From the NCBI GenBank assembly GCA_017935145.1, contig JAGBIE010000017.1, forward strand, positions 1 through 44,990: 44,990 nucleotides of DNA, read 5' to 3'. The position numbers and the translations under genes were made by a program. Of this stretch, positions 22,197-29,761 are shown in pieces. Within the stretch, counting starts at the first letter, position 1. Every line of letters begins with the position of its first letter. Source of the stretch: Oscillospiraceae bacterium (GTDB lineage Bacteria > Bacillota > Clostridia > Oscillospirales > Oscillospiraceae). Under the pieces are notes generated by a model. The model had not been told where the DNA came from. It saw only the letters and a program-made list of their open reading frames with translations, and made no database searches.

Positions 22197-23222
22197 ATGA
22201 TACAACAGTTTCTTGCATGGTACGGCGGACTCACAGACACTCTGTGGGGCTCTCTTCTGCTCTTTGCCGTGGGTGTTATTTTGCTGATTAAAGGTGGCGA
22301 CTGGTTTGTGGATAGCGCCGTGGGCATTGCCAAGCGCTTTCATGTGCCGGAGATTATCATCGGCGCAACGGTGGTTTCCATCGGCACTACCCTGCCTGAG
22401 GTTATGGTGTCTGTCACCGCCGCCCTCAACCAAAATGGCGCGATTGCCTACGGCAACGCCATTGGCTCTATTATCTGCAATACCTCTCTCATTGCGGCAC
22501 TGACCATTGCCATCCGTCCCGCTCCCGTGAACAAAAAAACGGTGGTCACACCTGTGATTTTCTTCTTTGTATCTGCCGCCATTTACATGGTTGCCGCCTA
22601 TCTCTTCGGTCGCTTTGACCGCTGGTTGGGTATTGTGATGCTACTGGTCTTTGCCGTGTATATGGCGCTGACCATCCGCAACGGCTTCAAGAATCCCGAT
22701 GCCACCCATGGGGAAGCGGAAGAAGAGGACAGTGGGTCTCTGCTGAAGAACATCATTGTCCTTGTTGCCAGCGCCGCCCTCATTGCCGTTGGCGCGGATA
22801 TGCTGGAAGGTTCTTCCGTATCCTTGGCCACCATGGCGGGCATCCCCACGGAGGTGGTGGGCGTTACCATCGTGGCGCTGTGCACTTCCCTGCCCGAATT
22901 GGTCACTGCCATCACCGCCCTTTTGAAGGGTCATGGCGCGCTGAGTTTGGGTAACATCATCGGCGCAAACATTTTTAACTTGGTGCTGGTTTCCGGTGCG
23001 GCAGTCACCCTCTCCCCCTTTGTTGTGCCCGAGGGAAGTAAACTCTTTGGCTATAACACCTCTTTGGTGTTGGAAATCCCCTTAATGGTAGCGGTCATGG
23101 CGCTCATGACCCTCCCTGCTGTATTCCGTGGCAAACTCCGCCGTTGGCAGGGCGTAAGCCTTTTGAGTATCTATGTTGCCTTTGTGGCACTTCAGGTGCT
23201 CATCGCCCTTGGCGCAGTGTAA
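22197..23222 (+). CDS. Calcium/sodium antiporter (CaCA family, YrbG-like)
   Basis: The 341-residue membrane protein has about ten hydrophobic segments in two homologous halves. Each half carries the ion-binding alpha-repeat: GATVVSIGTTLPEVMVS with GNAIGSIICN in the first, and GVTIVALCTSLPELVTA with GNIIGANIFN in the second. The acidic residue of each TLPE/SLPE motif coordinates the cation. The acidic loop between the halves (EAEEEDSG) is normal for the family. It exchanges Ca2+ or a similar cation for Na+ or K+ across the membrane. AAGGAG precedes the ATG at 22197. It is a monocistronic unit with a strong promoter and a terminator shared with the convergent lemA. Confidence 0.93.
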   Translation: MIQQFLAWYGGLTDTLWGSLLLFAVGVILLIKGGDWFVDSAVGIAKRFHVPEIIIGATVVSIGTTLPEVMVSVTAALNQNGAIAYGNAIGSIICNTSLIAALTIAIRPAPVNKKTVVTPVIFFFVSAAIYMVAAYLFGRFDRWLGIVMLLVFAVYMALTIRNGFKNPDATHGEAEEEDSGSLLKNIIVLVASAALIAVGADMLEGSSVSLATMAGIPTEVVGVTIVALCTSLPELVTAITALLKGHGALSLGNIIGANIFNLVLVSGAAVTLSPFVVPEGSKLFGYNTSLVLEIPLMVAVMALMTLPAVFRGKLRRWQGVSLLSIYVAFVALQVLIALGAV

Positions 23223-23230
23223 AGAGCATA

Positions 23231-23267
23231 AAAAAACAACCACCCGCATTGGGTGGTTGTTTTTTTA
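23231..23267. terminator. Bidirectional terminator between the antiporter and lemA
   Basis: The stem AAAAAAACAACCACCC / GGGTGGTTGTTTTTTT is flanked by A- and T-runs and serves both converging units. Confidence 0.93.
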
Positions 23268-23271
23268 TTTC

Positions 23272-23934
23272 TTAGAAGAATACATCGTTGGCTTTTTCTT
23301 TGATTTCCTTGGATGCAATAAAGGGGATGCGGGTGGTGTAGCCATTTTTGGCGGCCACAATCATCTTGGTGGGCCAAGCGAAGACATCCCGATTCCACTG
23401 GTCGATGGTATCGTTATACAGTTCCCGCGCGGCGGTGATTTCCCGCTGGAGATACATGTTCTGCTGCATAGCATCGGCAATTTCTGCATGGGCGCGGAGT
23501 TCGGGATAGTTCTCAAACGCCACATTCATGTTGCGGGAAATGTTTTCCACTTGGGCACTGACTTCGTTACGGGTGGAATCATCCCCCTGTCCTGCGCGAT
23601 ATTTGGCGATGGCGGAGAAGGTGTCTTTATCCAAGTCAATGGCCTTATCCAAGAGGCGGGCACAGTTCTGCAGGACAACCACCCGCTGTTCCAGATAGTT
23701 ATCAATCTGGGATGCGTTGCGCTGGATTTTCTGTTGCAGTTGGTCAAAGTGCTTCTTGGCGTTAATTTTCATAAACAGGAAAATAAGACCAGGAAGAATG
23801 CCACACAGCCACAACATAATTTCAAACACGGTAGAGCCAACGCCCACCTTGACAGGTAACTGCTTTGCAATTACTTGGGTCTCCAAGCCCTCTTCCCGCA
23901 CTACGGGATTGAGTTCGTCTAACTGATTTGCCAT
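23272..23934 (-). CDS. lemA: LemA family membrane-anchored protein
   Basis: This 220-residue protein has one hydrophobic segment (about residues 36-55). A long helical region follows with LemA features: the NASQIDNYLEQRVVVLQN coiled part and FENYPELRAHAEIADAMQQ, a close match to the family core NYPxLRA. It ends in a hydrophilic segment with IPFIASKEIKEKANDVFF. The N-terminal part before the membrane segment is longer than in most LemA proteins. LemA function is poorly known. The gene is the second of a two-gene unit, 15 bp after the 535-residue membrane protein, which suggests a shared complex. AAAGGAG precedes its start. Confidence 0.9.
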   Translation of the reverse strand: MANQLDELNPVVREEGLETQVIAKQLPVKVGVGSTVFEIMLWLCGILPGLIFLFMKINAKKHFDQLQQKIQRNASQIDNYLEQRVVVLQNCARLLDKAIDLDKDTFSAIAKYRAGQGDDSTRNEVSAQVENISRNMNVAFENYPELRAHAEIADAMQQNMYLQREITAARELYNDTIDQWNRDVFAWPTKMIVAAKNGYTTRIPFIASKEIKEKANDVFF

Positions 23935-23949
23935 AAGATATTGCTCCTT

Positions 23950-25557
23950 TCAGTTTTCTTTTATCATACACAAACCGTGCCATTTTGACAATGCCTCTTT
24001 GGGGGAATTTTCATCGGTCACAAGGCAATTGGTGCGGTACTCCAAGGGAAGATATTCTTCCCACGGCACAGATACGTTGTGCATACAGCCATCGCCACCA
24101 AAGACGGGGACAATATCCACCCGTGGGGCAGTATCATAAGAATAGGCGGTGACGGTCACATGGTCGCCTGCAGAACTGTGCTCCACAAAGGCGGTTTTCA
24201 GCATAGCAGGGGTTTTGCTGTTGGGATGGTGGAACTGGTACGAACCTGCCACATTGGCTAACGTTTCATACTCCTTTAGCGCCCATTCCTGACGTGCGCC
24301 CTTGGGCACATTGAGGGAGTGGGTGGGGCGCTCTTGATAGATGGGAATGGCCCACAAGGGGGCAAAATCAAAGTACACGGATTTAAAGAACTCCGCGTGC
24401 TTTTGGTGGAAAAGTTTGGAGATTTCATCGTAAGCGAAAGAATCAAACTCCTTGGGATGGAGTAATAGTTCCCGTCCCACGCTGTGCTGGGTGACAATGG
24501 TGTTCATGCGCCGTTTTTTGAGGAAATGGAAATCATCCCCGTAGCCCTCTTTGGAGAGGATGAGGTTTTCCATATTGATTTGCGCCAAGGGGGTGAACAG
24601 GGTGCGGTACTGCACCTCATGATCCCGATCCAAGGCATCAAAGAGAACGCCAAACTCCGTATTGGACAGCGCCATGAAATCATCGCCCGTCTCCAGGGCT
24701 TTGCGGTTCATTTTTTCCAGTTTCTTTTCGCCTTTTTTGAGATAGCGCTTCAGTTCCCGCTCACTCTTGCGGTCCAAATTGGTGGCATCACGGCTAAAGG
24801 AAAGGGCATCGCCACCTTGAGCGCCATAGTGAAGCGCTGTGCCAATGCTGTAGTAGGGCTTGGGTTTCACCACACTGGCGTGGAGGGTTTGGGTTCTACG
24901 GCGGGTGCGGGCGCGACCCTCGCTATCCACATAATGCTCTGTCCATGAGATAGTTTTGTAGCCGTGGTAGGTCTCCGTACCCATGGTGTGAATATGACGC
25001 CGTTCAAAGAGGAAGGGGTTGCCGTTATATCGACCCGAGAGGGTGTCCAAAGAGGACAGTTCCCAATTCATGCAGGGGGCAAAATCGTAATTTTGGAGCA
25101 TATCCAGCTCCTGCTGGGCGGTAAAGGTGGGGAAAAATTTCAGGAGGGAGATGGTGTCCTCCGCAAGGCGCAGGCAATCTTTCTCCGTAAAGCATGCCAG
25201 CAGTGGGGCAACTTGCTCTCTTGCCTTTACTTCCAAATTTTCAGAGCGGTCTTCCGCTGCCTCCACTTGGGCTTTGAGGGTTTTGATTTTGGGGTTAATC
25301 TTCCACAGCACAAAAGGGATGCCGAGGATTAAAATATACAAAATCACCCGCAAAAACTTCCACCAAAAGAGGGTTTTGCGCACCTTTTTCCAGTGTGCCA
25401 CAGCCTCGTGGTAGGCTTTGACCGTCTTGCGGTTGGCGGCAATATCCACCTTACTGCGGGTAGTAGCATCCTTAAAAAACTGCTCCGTTTTCTTTTGGTG
25501 CAGAGGACGATATTTCTTTTTAAATTCTTCCAAAGGTTTGTAAATCCGCTGGTCCAT
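23950..25557 (-). CDS. Large membrane-associated protein paired with LemA, unknown function
   Basis: I could not assign this 535-residue protein to a family with confidence. Residues 1-60 are strongly basic and helical. Residues about 63-85 form a hydrophobic segment (FLRVILYILILGIPFVLW). A Lys/Glu-rich coiled stretch follows (KIKTLKAQVEAAEDRSENLEVK). The remaining 400 residues look soluble, with many aromatic and histidine residues (ERRHIHTMG, QFHHPNS). No signal peptide or catalytic motif is seen. In several Firmicutes LemA genes sit next to large uncharacterised partners, and this looks like such a pair. The ATG at 25557 has AAAGGAGG upstream, with a strong promoter at 25593-25621. Confidence 0.7.
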   Translation of the reverse strand: MDQRIYKPLEEFKKKYRPLHQKKTEQFFKDATTRSKVDIAANRKTVKAYHEAVAHWKKVRKTLFWWKFLRVILYILILGIPFVLWKINPKIKTLKAQVEAAEDRSENLEVKAREQVAPLLACFTEKDCLRLAEDTISLLKFFPTFTAQQELDMLQNYDFAPCMNWELSSLDTLSGRYNGNPFLFERRHIHTMGTETYHGYKTISWTEHYVDSEGRARTRRRTQTLHASVVKPKPYYSIGTALHYGAQGGDALSFSRDATNLDRKSERELKRYLKKGEKKLEKMNRKALETGDDFMALSNTEFGVLFDALDRDHEVQYRTLFTPLAQINMENLILSKEGYGDDFHFLKKRRMNTIVTQHSVGRELLLHPKEFDSFAYDEISKLFHQKHAEFFKSVYFDFAPLWAIPIYQERPTHSLNVPKGARQEWALKEYETLANVAGSYQFHHPNSKTPAMLKTAFVEHSSAGDHVTVTAYSYDTAPRVDIVPVFGGDGCMHNVSVPWEEYLPLEYRTNCLVTDENSPKEALSKWHGLCMIKEN

Positions 25558-25592
25558 TTTGCACCTCCTTTGGGGTGTTTCCCCTAAAATTA

Positions 25593-25621
25593 CCTATATC
25601 ACAGGGGGCGAAAATTGTCAA
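25593..25621 (-). promoter_or_regulatory. Promoter of the LemA-partner operon
   Basis: On the minus strand, consensus TTGACA (25616-25621) and TATAGG (25593-25598) are 17 bp apart, with a TGA extended -10 element. Confidence 0.75.
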
Positions 25622-25645
25622 GAAATGGGGTCTTAAAGGAAATCC

Positions 25646-25673
25646 TTGCAATTTCTTCAAAATGCAGTACAAT
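25646..25673 (+). promoter_or_regulatory. Promoter for the small membrane protein at 25709
   Basis: TTGCAA (25646-25651) and TACAAT (25668-25673) are 16 bp apart. It is back-to-back with the promoter at 25593-25621. Confidence 0.65.
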
Positions 25674-25708
25674 AGCACTAGCAATTTCCAAGAAAAAGGA
25701 TGATTTTT

Positions 25709-26074
25709 ATGAGCGAAAAAGCCAAAAACAGATGGAAAAAATTCTTCCTGAGCCTGCCTTCGGTGGCTCTGTTTGTTCTCTCCCTCTTTACCCTCTCCCG
25801 CAGTGCCGCGGGCAGTTTTCTGCTGATGGTGTGCGTCATTCTGCTGGTGCCCATTGATGAGTGGCAGGATTGGCTGGAGGAAAAATTTAGTCGCAAGTGG
25901 ATCAAATACACGGTCATCGCCATCATCTGCGCCTTGGGCGTGGTGCTTTCTGCAACGGCAAAGAAAGATAACATCTATAATATCTATGACAGTCCCGAAC
26001 TGGTGGATATGATTGAGGACATCATTGTAGAACAAGACCCCGATATTTTGGACGAAATCGGCAAAACGGAATAA
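25709..26074 (+). CDS. Small membrane protein, unknown function
   Basis: The product has 121 residues and two or three hydrophobic segments: about 15-31 and 35-50, which may form a hairpin, and 68-85. A Trp-rich amphipathic stretch (DEWQDWLEEKFSRKWIK) lies between. The tail is acidic (MIEDIIVEQDPDILDEIG). No family is recognised. The start at 25709 is chosen over the ATG at 25700 because AAGGA (25696-25700) is spaced correctly only for the downstream ATG. It has its own promoter and ends at a terminator shared with the 53-residue protein gene. Confidence 0.72.
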   Translation: MSEKAKNRWKKFFLSLPSVALFVLSLFTLSRSAAGSFLLMVCVILLVPIDEWQDWLEEKFSRKWIKYTVIAIICALGVVLSATAKKDNIYNIYDSPELVDMIEDIIVEQDPDILDEIGKTE

Positions 26075-26075
26075 A

Positions 26076-26104
26076 AAAAGCACCTGTCAACGACAGGTGC
26101 TTTT
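26076..26104. terminator. Bidirectional terminator
   Basis: The stem AAAAGCACCTGTC / GACAGGTGCTTTT has an AAC loop, with A- and T-runs on both sides. Confidence 0.92.
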
Positions 26105-26121
26105 CTTTTATATGGGAGGGA

Positions 26122-26283
26122 TTACTCTACATCGGCAAAGTCTTCAAACTCTTCAGGCAGTTCCTGTTTCTTGCAAGGGCAAAGGGCTTTGATTTGATCC
26201 AAATAGCCCACAATGAGGCAAGCAACGCCTGCTGCCAGCATGACAAAGCCACCGATTTTTAGGAGCAGTTTCAGTGTTTTCAT
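26122..26283 (-). CDS. Short single-span membrane protein (53 aa), unknown function
   Basis: This short gene encodes MKTLKLLLKIGGFVMLAAGV, then ACLIVGYLDQI, then a cytoplasmic-looking tail with CPCKK and an acidic end (EEFEDFADVE). One transmembrane helix covers about residues 5-27. Support comes from a near-consensus promoter just upstream (26317-26345), AAAGGA before the ATG, and a bidirectional terminator after the stop. From memory, similar short proteins with a membrane helix and an acidic tail are common in related clostridia, but none has a known role. The Cys-Pro-Cys could bind a metal. Confidence 0.7.
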   Translation of the reverse strand: MKTLKLLLKIGGFVMLAAGVACLIVGYLDQIKALCPCKKQELPEEFEDFADVE

Positions 26284-26316
26284 GGCATTCGCCGTCCTTT
26301 CTTATCTTCTAATGGG

Positions 26317-26345
26317 ATTATAACACAATTTTCTTAAAATCTCAA
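26317..26345 (-). promoter_or_regulatory. Promoter for the 53-residue membrane protein
   Basis: On the minus strand, TTGAGA (26340-26345) and TATAAT (26317-26322) are 17 bp apart. The -35 box overlaps the last codons of the biotin-ligase gene. Confidence 0.75.
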
Positions 26346-27133
26346 GGGGAAACATAGCCATAAAGTCCTCGCACGGAAACTTCGCCCGAGGTAACTTTTT
26401 CCCGCGTGCCGTCTTCATAGCATACCCAAAGTCCGCCATCGTCATCCACATTCTCCGCTGTGGCGGGGATAATTGTTTCTCCGCGGAGCAGTTGCACGGC
26501 TTTTCCCACAGTGAGGCAGTTTTTACGATATTCTTCCATCTGTCCTTGGGGTGCAGTTTGCAAAAGGGTGAGAATTTCCCGCACCAATGTGCCTGCAAGA
26601 AGGGAAATATCTATCTCTTTTCCCGTTTCTTCCTGCAAAGATGTGGTAGTTTTTTGCAAATCGGCAGGAAATTCATCCCGACTGCCGTTGCAGTTCACCC
26701 CTACCCCGCACACGGCATAGGCACAGTTGCCTTTTTCATCCAAGCCCAGTTCTGTGAGGATGCCCGCCACTTTTTTGCCGTTTATCACAAGGTCATTAAT
26801 CCACTTAATTTGAGGGAGAATGTGGCAGGATTCTTCCACAGCGTGCATGGCGCACAGCGCCAGACGGGGGGTGAGATTGAGCAGTTCTGTGGCGGGAATT
26901 TGGGGGCGAAGAATCACTGAAAGATAGACTCCACCTTCGGGAGAGAGAAAGGTTCTTCCCATGCGACCGCGACCTGCCGTCTGGCGACGCGCCATGACCA
27001 CAGTGCCGTGAAGAGCCCCATCCTGCGCCAATTTTTTCGCCAAATCATTGGTGGAGGAACACTCCTCCTGCCAGTGAAATTGCTCTTGGGGAATTTTCGC
27101 AATTTGGCATATTTTATCCGCAAAAATCTCCAT
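26342..27133 (-). CDS. birA: Biotin--[acetyl-CoA-carboxylase] ligase (monofunctional BirA type)
   Basis: The 263-residue enzyme attaches biotin to carboxylase subunits through biotinyl-AMP. It shows the ligase signature GRGRMGRTF (biotin/ATP loop), the KWINDLVINGKKVAGIL block, and a C-terminal SH3-like domain (TSGEVSVRGLYGY). It begins directly with the catalytic domain (STNDLAKKL), so it lacks the N-terminal winged-helix repressor domain of bifunctional BirA. It is therefore class I and should not regulate biotin genes. The ATG at 27133 follows AAAGGTGG; a GTG at 27142 is an alternative. It is the second gene after the zinc-ribbon membrane protein. No hairpin terminator was found downstream. 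Confidence 0.93.
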   Translation of the reverse strand: MEIFADKICQIAKIPQEQFHWQEECSSTNDLAKKLAQDGALHGTVVMARRQTAGRGRMGRTFLSPEGGVYLSVILRPQIPATELLNLTPRLALCAMHAVEESCHILPQIKWINDLVINGKKVAGILTELGLDEKGNCAYAVCGVGVNCNGSRDEFPADLQKTTTSLQEETGKEIDISLLAGTLVREILTLLQTAPQGQMEEYRKNCLTVGKAVQLLRGETIIPATAENVDDDGGLWVCYEDGTREKVTSGEVSVRGLYGYVSP

Positions 27134-27144
27134 AATATCCACCT

Positions 27145-27513
27145 TTAACTGCGTTTTTGGAACTTATGGTGGCATTTGGGGCAGGTGATATTCACCTTGC
27201 CTTTGCCCTTGGGAATGCGCACCGATTGACGGCACTGGGGACACTTAAAATAGCGATGTTTCCCATCCCGCAAAGGGGCAAAGAGACGCAAAAACCAGCG
27301 ATTTTCCCCTTGACGGACGGCAATTTTCCGTGAATACGCCCGATAGAGGGCATAAATGAGAATGCCGTAGGACAGACCCAAAAAGCCCCGCCAAAGCACC
27401 ATTCCCAGCACCATGGTGACAAGTCCTAAAACAAAGAGGGTCTTGCCCAAGGCATCCCAGCCGTAGCGACCCGCCATAAATCGGCGCAAAGTAGCCGATA
27501 ATTTTGCAAACAT
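27145..27513 (-). CDS. Zinc-ribbon membrane protein, unknown function
   Basis: The product has 122 residues. Hydrophobic segments lie at about 24-41 and 45-60. A basic stretch follows, then a C-terminal zinc ribbon with two CPxC pairs (CPQCRQSVRIP and CPKCHHKF, residues about 91-117). The end is strongly basic, compatible with nucleic-acid or protein binding at the inner membrane face. The architecture is frequent among uncharacterised clostridial proteins. AGAAGGA precedes the ATG, and a promoter lies at 27543-27570. It is co-transcribed with the biotin ligase, probably without functional linkage. Confidence 0.8.
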   Translation of the reverse strand: MFAKLSATLRRFMAGRYGWDALGKTLFVLGLVTMVLGMVLWRGFLGLSYGILIYALYRAYSRKIAVRQGENRWFLRLFAPLRDGKHRYFKCPQCRQSVRIPKGKGKVNITCPKCHHKFQKRS

Positions 27514-27542
27514 TCGTATCCTTCTTCCAAGGTTTTTCTTTC

Positions 27543-27570
27543 ATTATACCCCCTAAGTGGTAGAAAACAA
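27543..27570 (-). promoter_or_regulatory. Promoter of the zinc-ribbon/birA unit
   Basis: On the minus strand, TTGTTT (27565-27570) and TATAAT (27543-27548) are 16 bp apart. Confidence 0.7.
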
Positions 27571-27633
27571 GCCGAAATGGGTAAAATTTACCATTTGTTT
27601 ACGCCCAAACGCCCCTTTGGAGCAGAAAAACCA

Positions 27634-27662
27634 TTGTGTAACGGCGGGAAAAATGGTATAAT
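27634..27662 (+). promoter_or_regulatory. Promoter of the recJ-rel operon
   Basis: TTGTGT (27634-27639) and TATAAT (27657-27662) are 17 bp apart, with an extended TGG before the -10 box. It is about 27 bp upstream of the recJ start and divergent from 27543-27570. Confidence 0.8.
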
Positions 27663-27688
27663 GGTGAAAAATAAAAAATAGAATACGG

Positions 27689-29761
27689 ATGTGGAATCAA
27701 GTGAAGTACGGAATCTGGAATATTGGCTCATTCGACCCGGCGCAACAGAGTGCTCTGTGTGCGGCGGGCTATTCGCCGTTGACCGCTGCCATTTTGTGTA
27801 GCCGTGGCTATGATGAAGCCGAAAAAGCCAATGCCTATTTGGACAAAACCTGTCCCTTGGAAGAGCCCCTCAAAATGCAGGATATGACCACCGCCGCCTT
27901 GCGGGTGCGTGGGGCGCTGAAAAATGGGGAAACTATGGCTGTCTACGGGGACTACGATGTAGACGGCATCACCGCCACCTGTCTCTTGACGGATTTTCTA
28001 CGCAGTCAAGGGGGCAAGGTCATTCCCTATATCCCCGCCCGCATTGAAGAGGGTTACGGACTCAACGAAACGGCTATCCTTGCTCTCAAAGAGCAGGGGG
28101 TCAGTTTGATTATCACCGTGGACTGTGGCATCACCGCAGAAGAAGAGGCTCTTTTGTGCCGTGAGCATGGCATGGATTTGGTCATTACCGACCATCATGA
28201 GTGTAAAGACACCCTCCCCCAAGCCGTGGCGGTGGTAGACCCCCATCGGGCGGACTGTGGCTATCCCCATCAAAACTTGGCGGGCTGTGGCGTCGCCTTT
28301 AAACTGGCTGCCGCTGTATCCGGCAAACAGGATGAGGTGTTGGAAGAATACTGCGACCTTGTCTGCCTTGGCACGGTGGCGGATGTGATGCCCCTTGTGG
28401 GCGAAAACCGCACCATGGTGGCAAAGGGTCTTAGAAAACTCACCCGCATGCCCCGTCCCGGCATCCGCGCCCTCATGGAAGAATGCGGTTGTGCAGATTC
28501 CCCTGTGACCGCCTCTCTCATCGGCTACACTCTTGCCCCTCGCATCAATGCAGCAGGGCGCATGGAAGAGGTAGATGTGGCGGTAGAACTGTTTTTGACG
28601 CGGGATATTGCCCGCGCCCGCGAATTGGCGGGGAAACTTTGCAAAATGAACCGTCAGCGCCAAAGCGTAGAGACGGGGATTTATGAAGATGCCATCGCCC
28701 GCCTCCGTGGAGAGGAAAATCCCGATGTCATTGTCCTTTCGGGGGAGAATTGGCATCAGGGCGTGGTGGGCATTGTATCCTCCCGCTTGGCAGAAGAGTT
28801 CCGCTGTCCCACCTTCCTCATCTGCATGGATGGGGATAAGGGCAAAGGCTCGTCCCGCTCCTATGGAGGCTTCCATCTCTTTGGCGCGTTGGAGACCCTT
28901 TCTCCCCTGCTTCAAAGTTTCGGTGGCCATGAACTGGCGGCGGGCTTTACCATCGGGAGGGAGAACATTCCCCGTTTTGCAGAGGAAATGGCTTCCCTTT
29001 CCCGCGCATTCCGCCAATCGGATGCCTGCCGTACCGCCTTGGAGGTGGATTGCGAAGTCACGCCCGACCTGCTCACCCTCCCCTTGGTAGATGCCTTGGA
29101 GGAATTGGAGCCTTGTGGCACAAATTGCCCCAAGCCTGTTCTGCTGTTGCGCCATGTAAAGGTGGAACAAGTTTCCGCCGTGGGTGGCGGAAAGCATCTG
29201 CGCCTGCGTTTGGGCAAGGGTGGCAAGAGTTTTGGCAGTATTTGCTTCTCCACCACCGCTGCCGACCTTTCTGTCAGCGAAGGGGATTGGGTGGATGTGG
29301 TGTTCCAGCCCCAGATAAACGAATTCCGTGGCAACCGCTCGGTGCAACTGAACCTCATTGACCTGCGACAGGAAGATGCCGTGCGAATGTTGGAAGAAAA
29401 TGCCGCAAAGGAATATGAATCCCTTTGCCGTGCTGGGACATCCTGCCCCGCACACGCCCCCCAGCGGGAGGATTTTGTGCGCCTGTGGAAATACCTTTCC
29501 CACAGCCAAACGGAAAACTCCTTGGTGGATTCTTGGGGGAATCTGTGCCGAAAATTAGCCCGTTTTGCAGGTGGCGATGTGGACTATCTGCGCACCCGCC
29601 TGTGCCTCGATGTGTTCTGCGAGATGGGTCTTATCTCTCTGCGGGAACAGAAGAACCTTTTACATATTGCCCTACTTCCCCAAAGCCATAAGGTGGATTT
29701 GGAGCAAAGCCAATTACTGAGTCGGCTTCGGGGAAAAGAGACTGGAGAAACACTTTCATGA
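27689..29761 (+). CDS. recJ: Single-stranded-DNA-specific exonuclease RecJ
   Basis: This 690-residue enzyme degrades single-stranded DNA 5' to 3' in recombination and repair. The DHH phosphoesterase motifs are clear: AVYGDYDVDGITATC (motif I), the DCG of VDCGITAEEE, ITDHHE (DHH, motif III), then VDPH and LAGCGVAFK. The DHHA1 domain is marked by SYGGFHLFGALE and GGHELAAGF. An OB-type domain and a further C-terminal extension complete it. The first ATG (27689) lacks a good ribosome site; the GTG at 27701 with GGAA before it is an alternative. It begins a long operon, and its last codons overlap the rel start (ATGA). Confidence 0.94.
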   Translation: MWNQVKYGIWNIGSFDPAQQSALCAAGYSPLTAAILCSRGYDEAEKANAYLDKTCPLEEPLKMQDMTTAALRVRGALKNGETMAVYGDYDVDGITATCLLTDFLRSQGGKVIPYIPARIEEGYGLNETAILALKEQGVSLIITVDCGITAEEEALLCREHGMDLVITDHHECKDTLPQAVAVVDPHRADCGYPHQNLAGCGVAFKLAAAVSGKQDEVLEEYCDLVCLGTVADVMPLVGENRTMVAKGLRKLTRMPRPGIRALMEECGCADSPVTASLIGYTLAPRINAAGRMEEVDVAVELFLTRDIARARELAGKLCKMNRQRQSVETGIYEDAIARLRGEENPDVIVLSGENWHQGVVGIVSSRLAEEFRCPTFLICMDGDKGKGSSRSYGGFHLFGALETLSPLLQSFGGHELAAGFTIGRENIPRFAEEMASLSRAFRQSDACRTALEVDCEVTPDLLTLPLVDALEELEPCGTNCPKPVLLLRHVKVEQVSAVGGGKHLRLRLGKGGKSFGSICFSTTAADLSVSEGDWVDVVFQPQINEFRGNRSVQLNLIDLRQEDAVRMLEENAAKEYESLCRAGTSCPAHAPQREDFVRLWKYLSHSQTENSLVDSWGNLCRKLARFAGGDVDYLRTRLCLDVFCEMGLISLREQKNLLHIALLPQSHKVDLEQSQLLSRLRGKETGETLS

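Noticed and set aside
27998..29509. A 503-codon open frame antisense to recJ
   Set aside because: It covers the conserved DHH motifs of RecJ on the other strand and its protein shows no recognisable motif.
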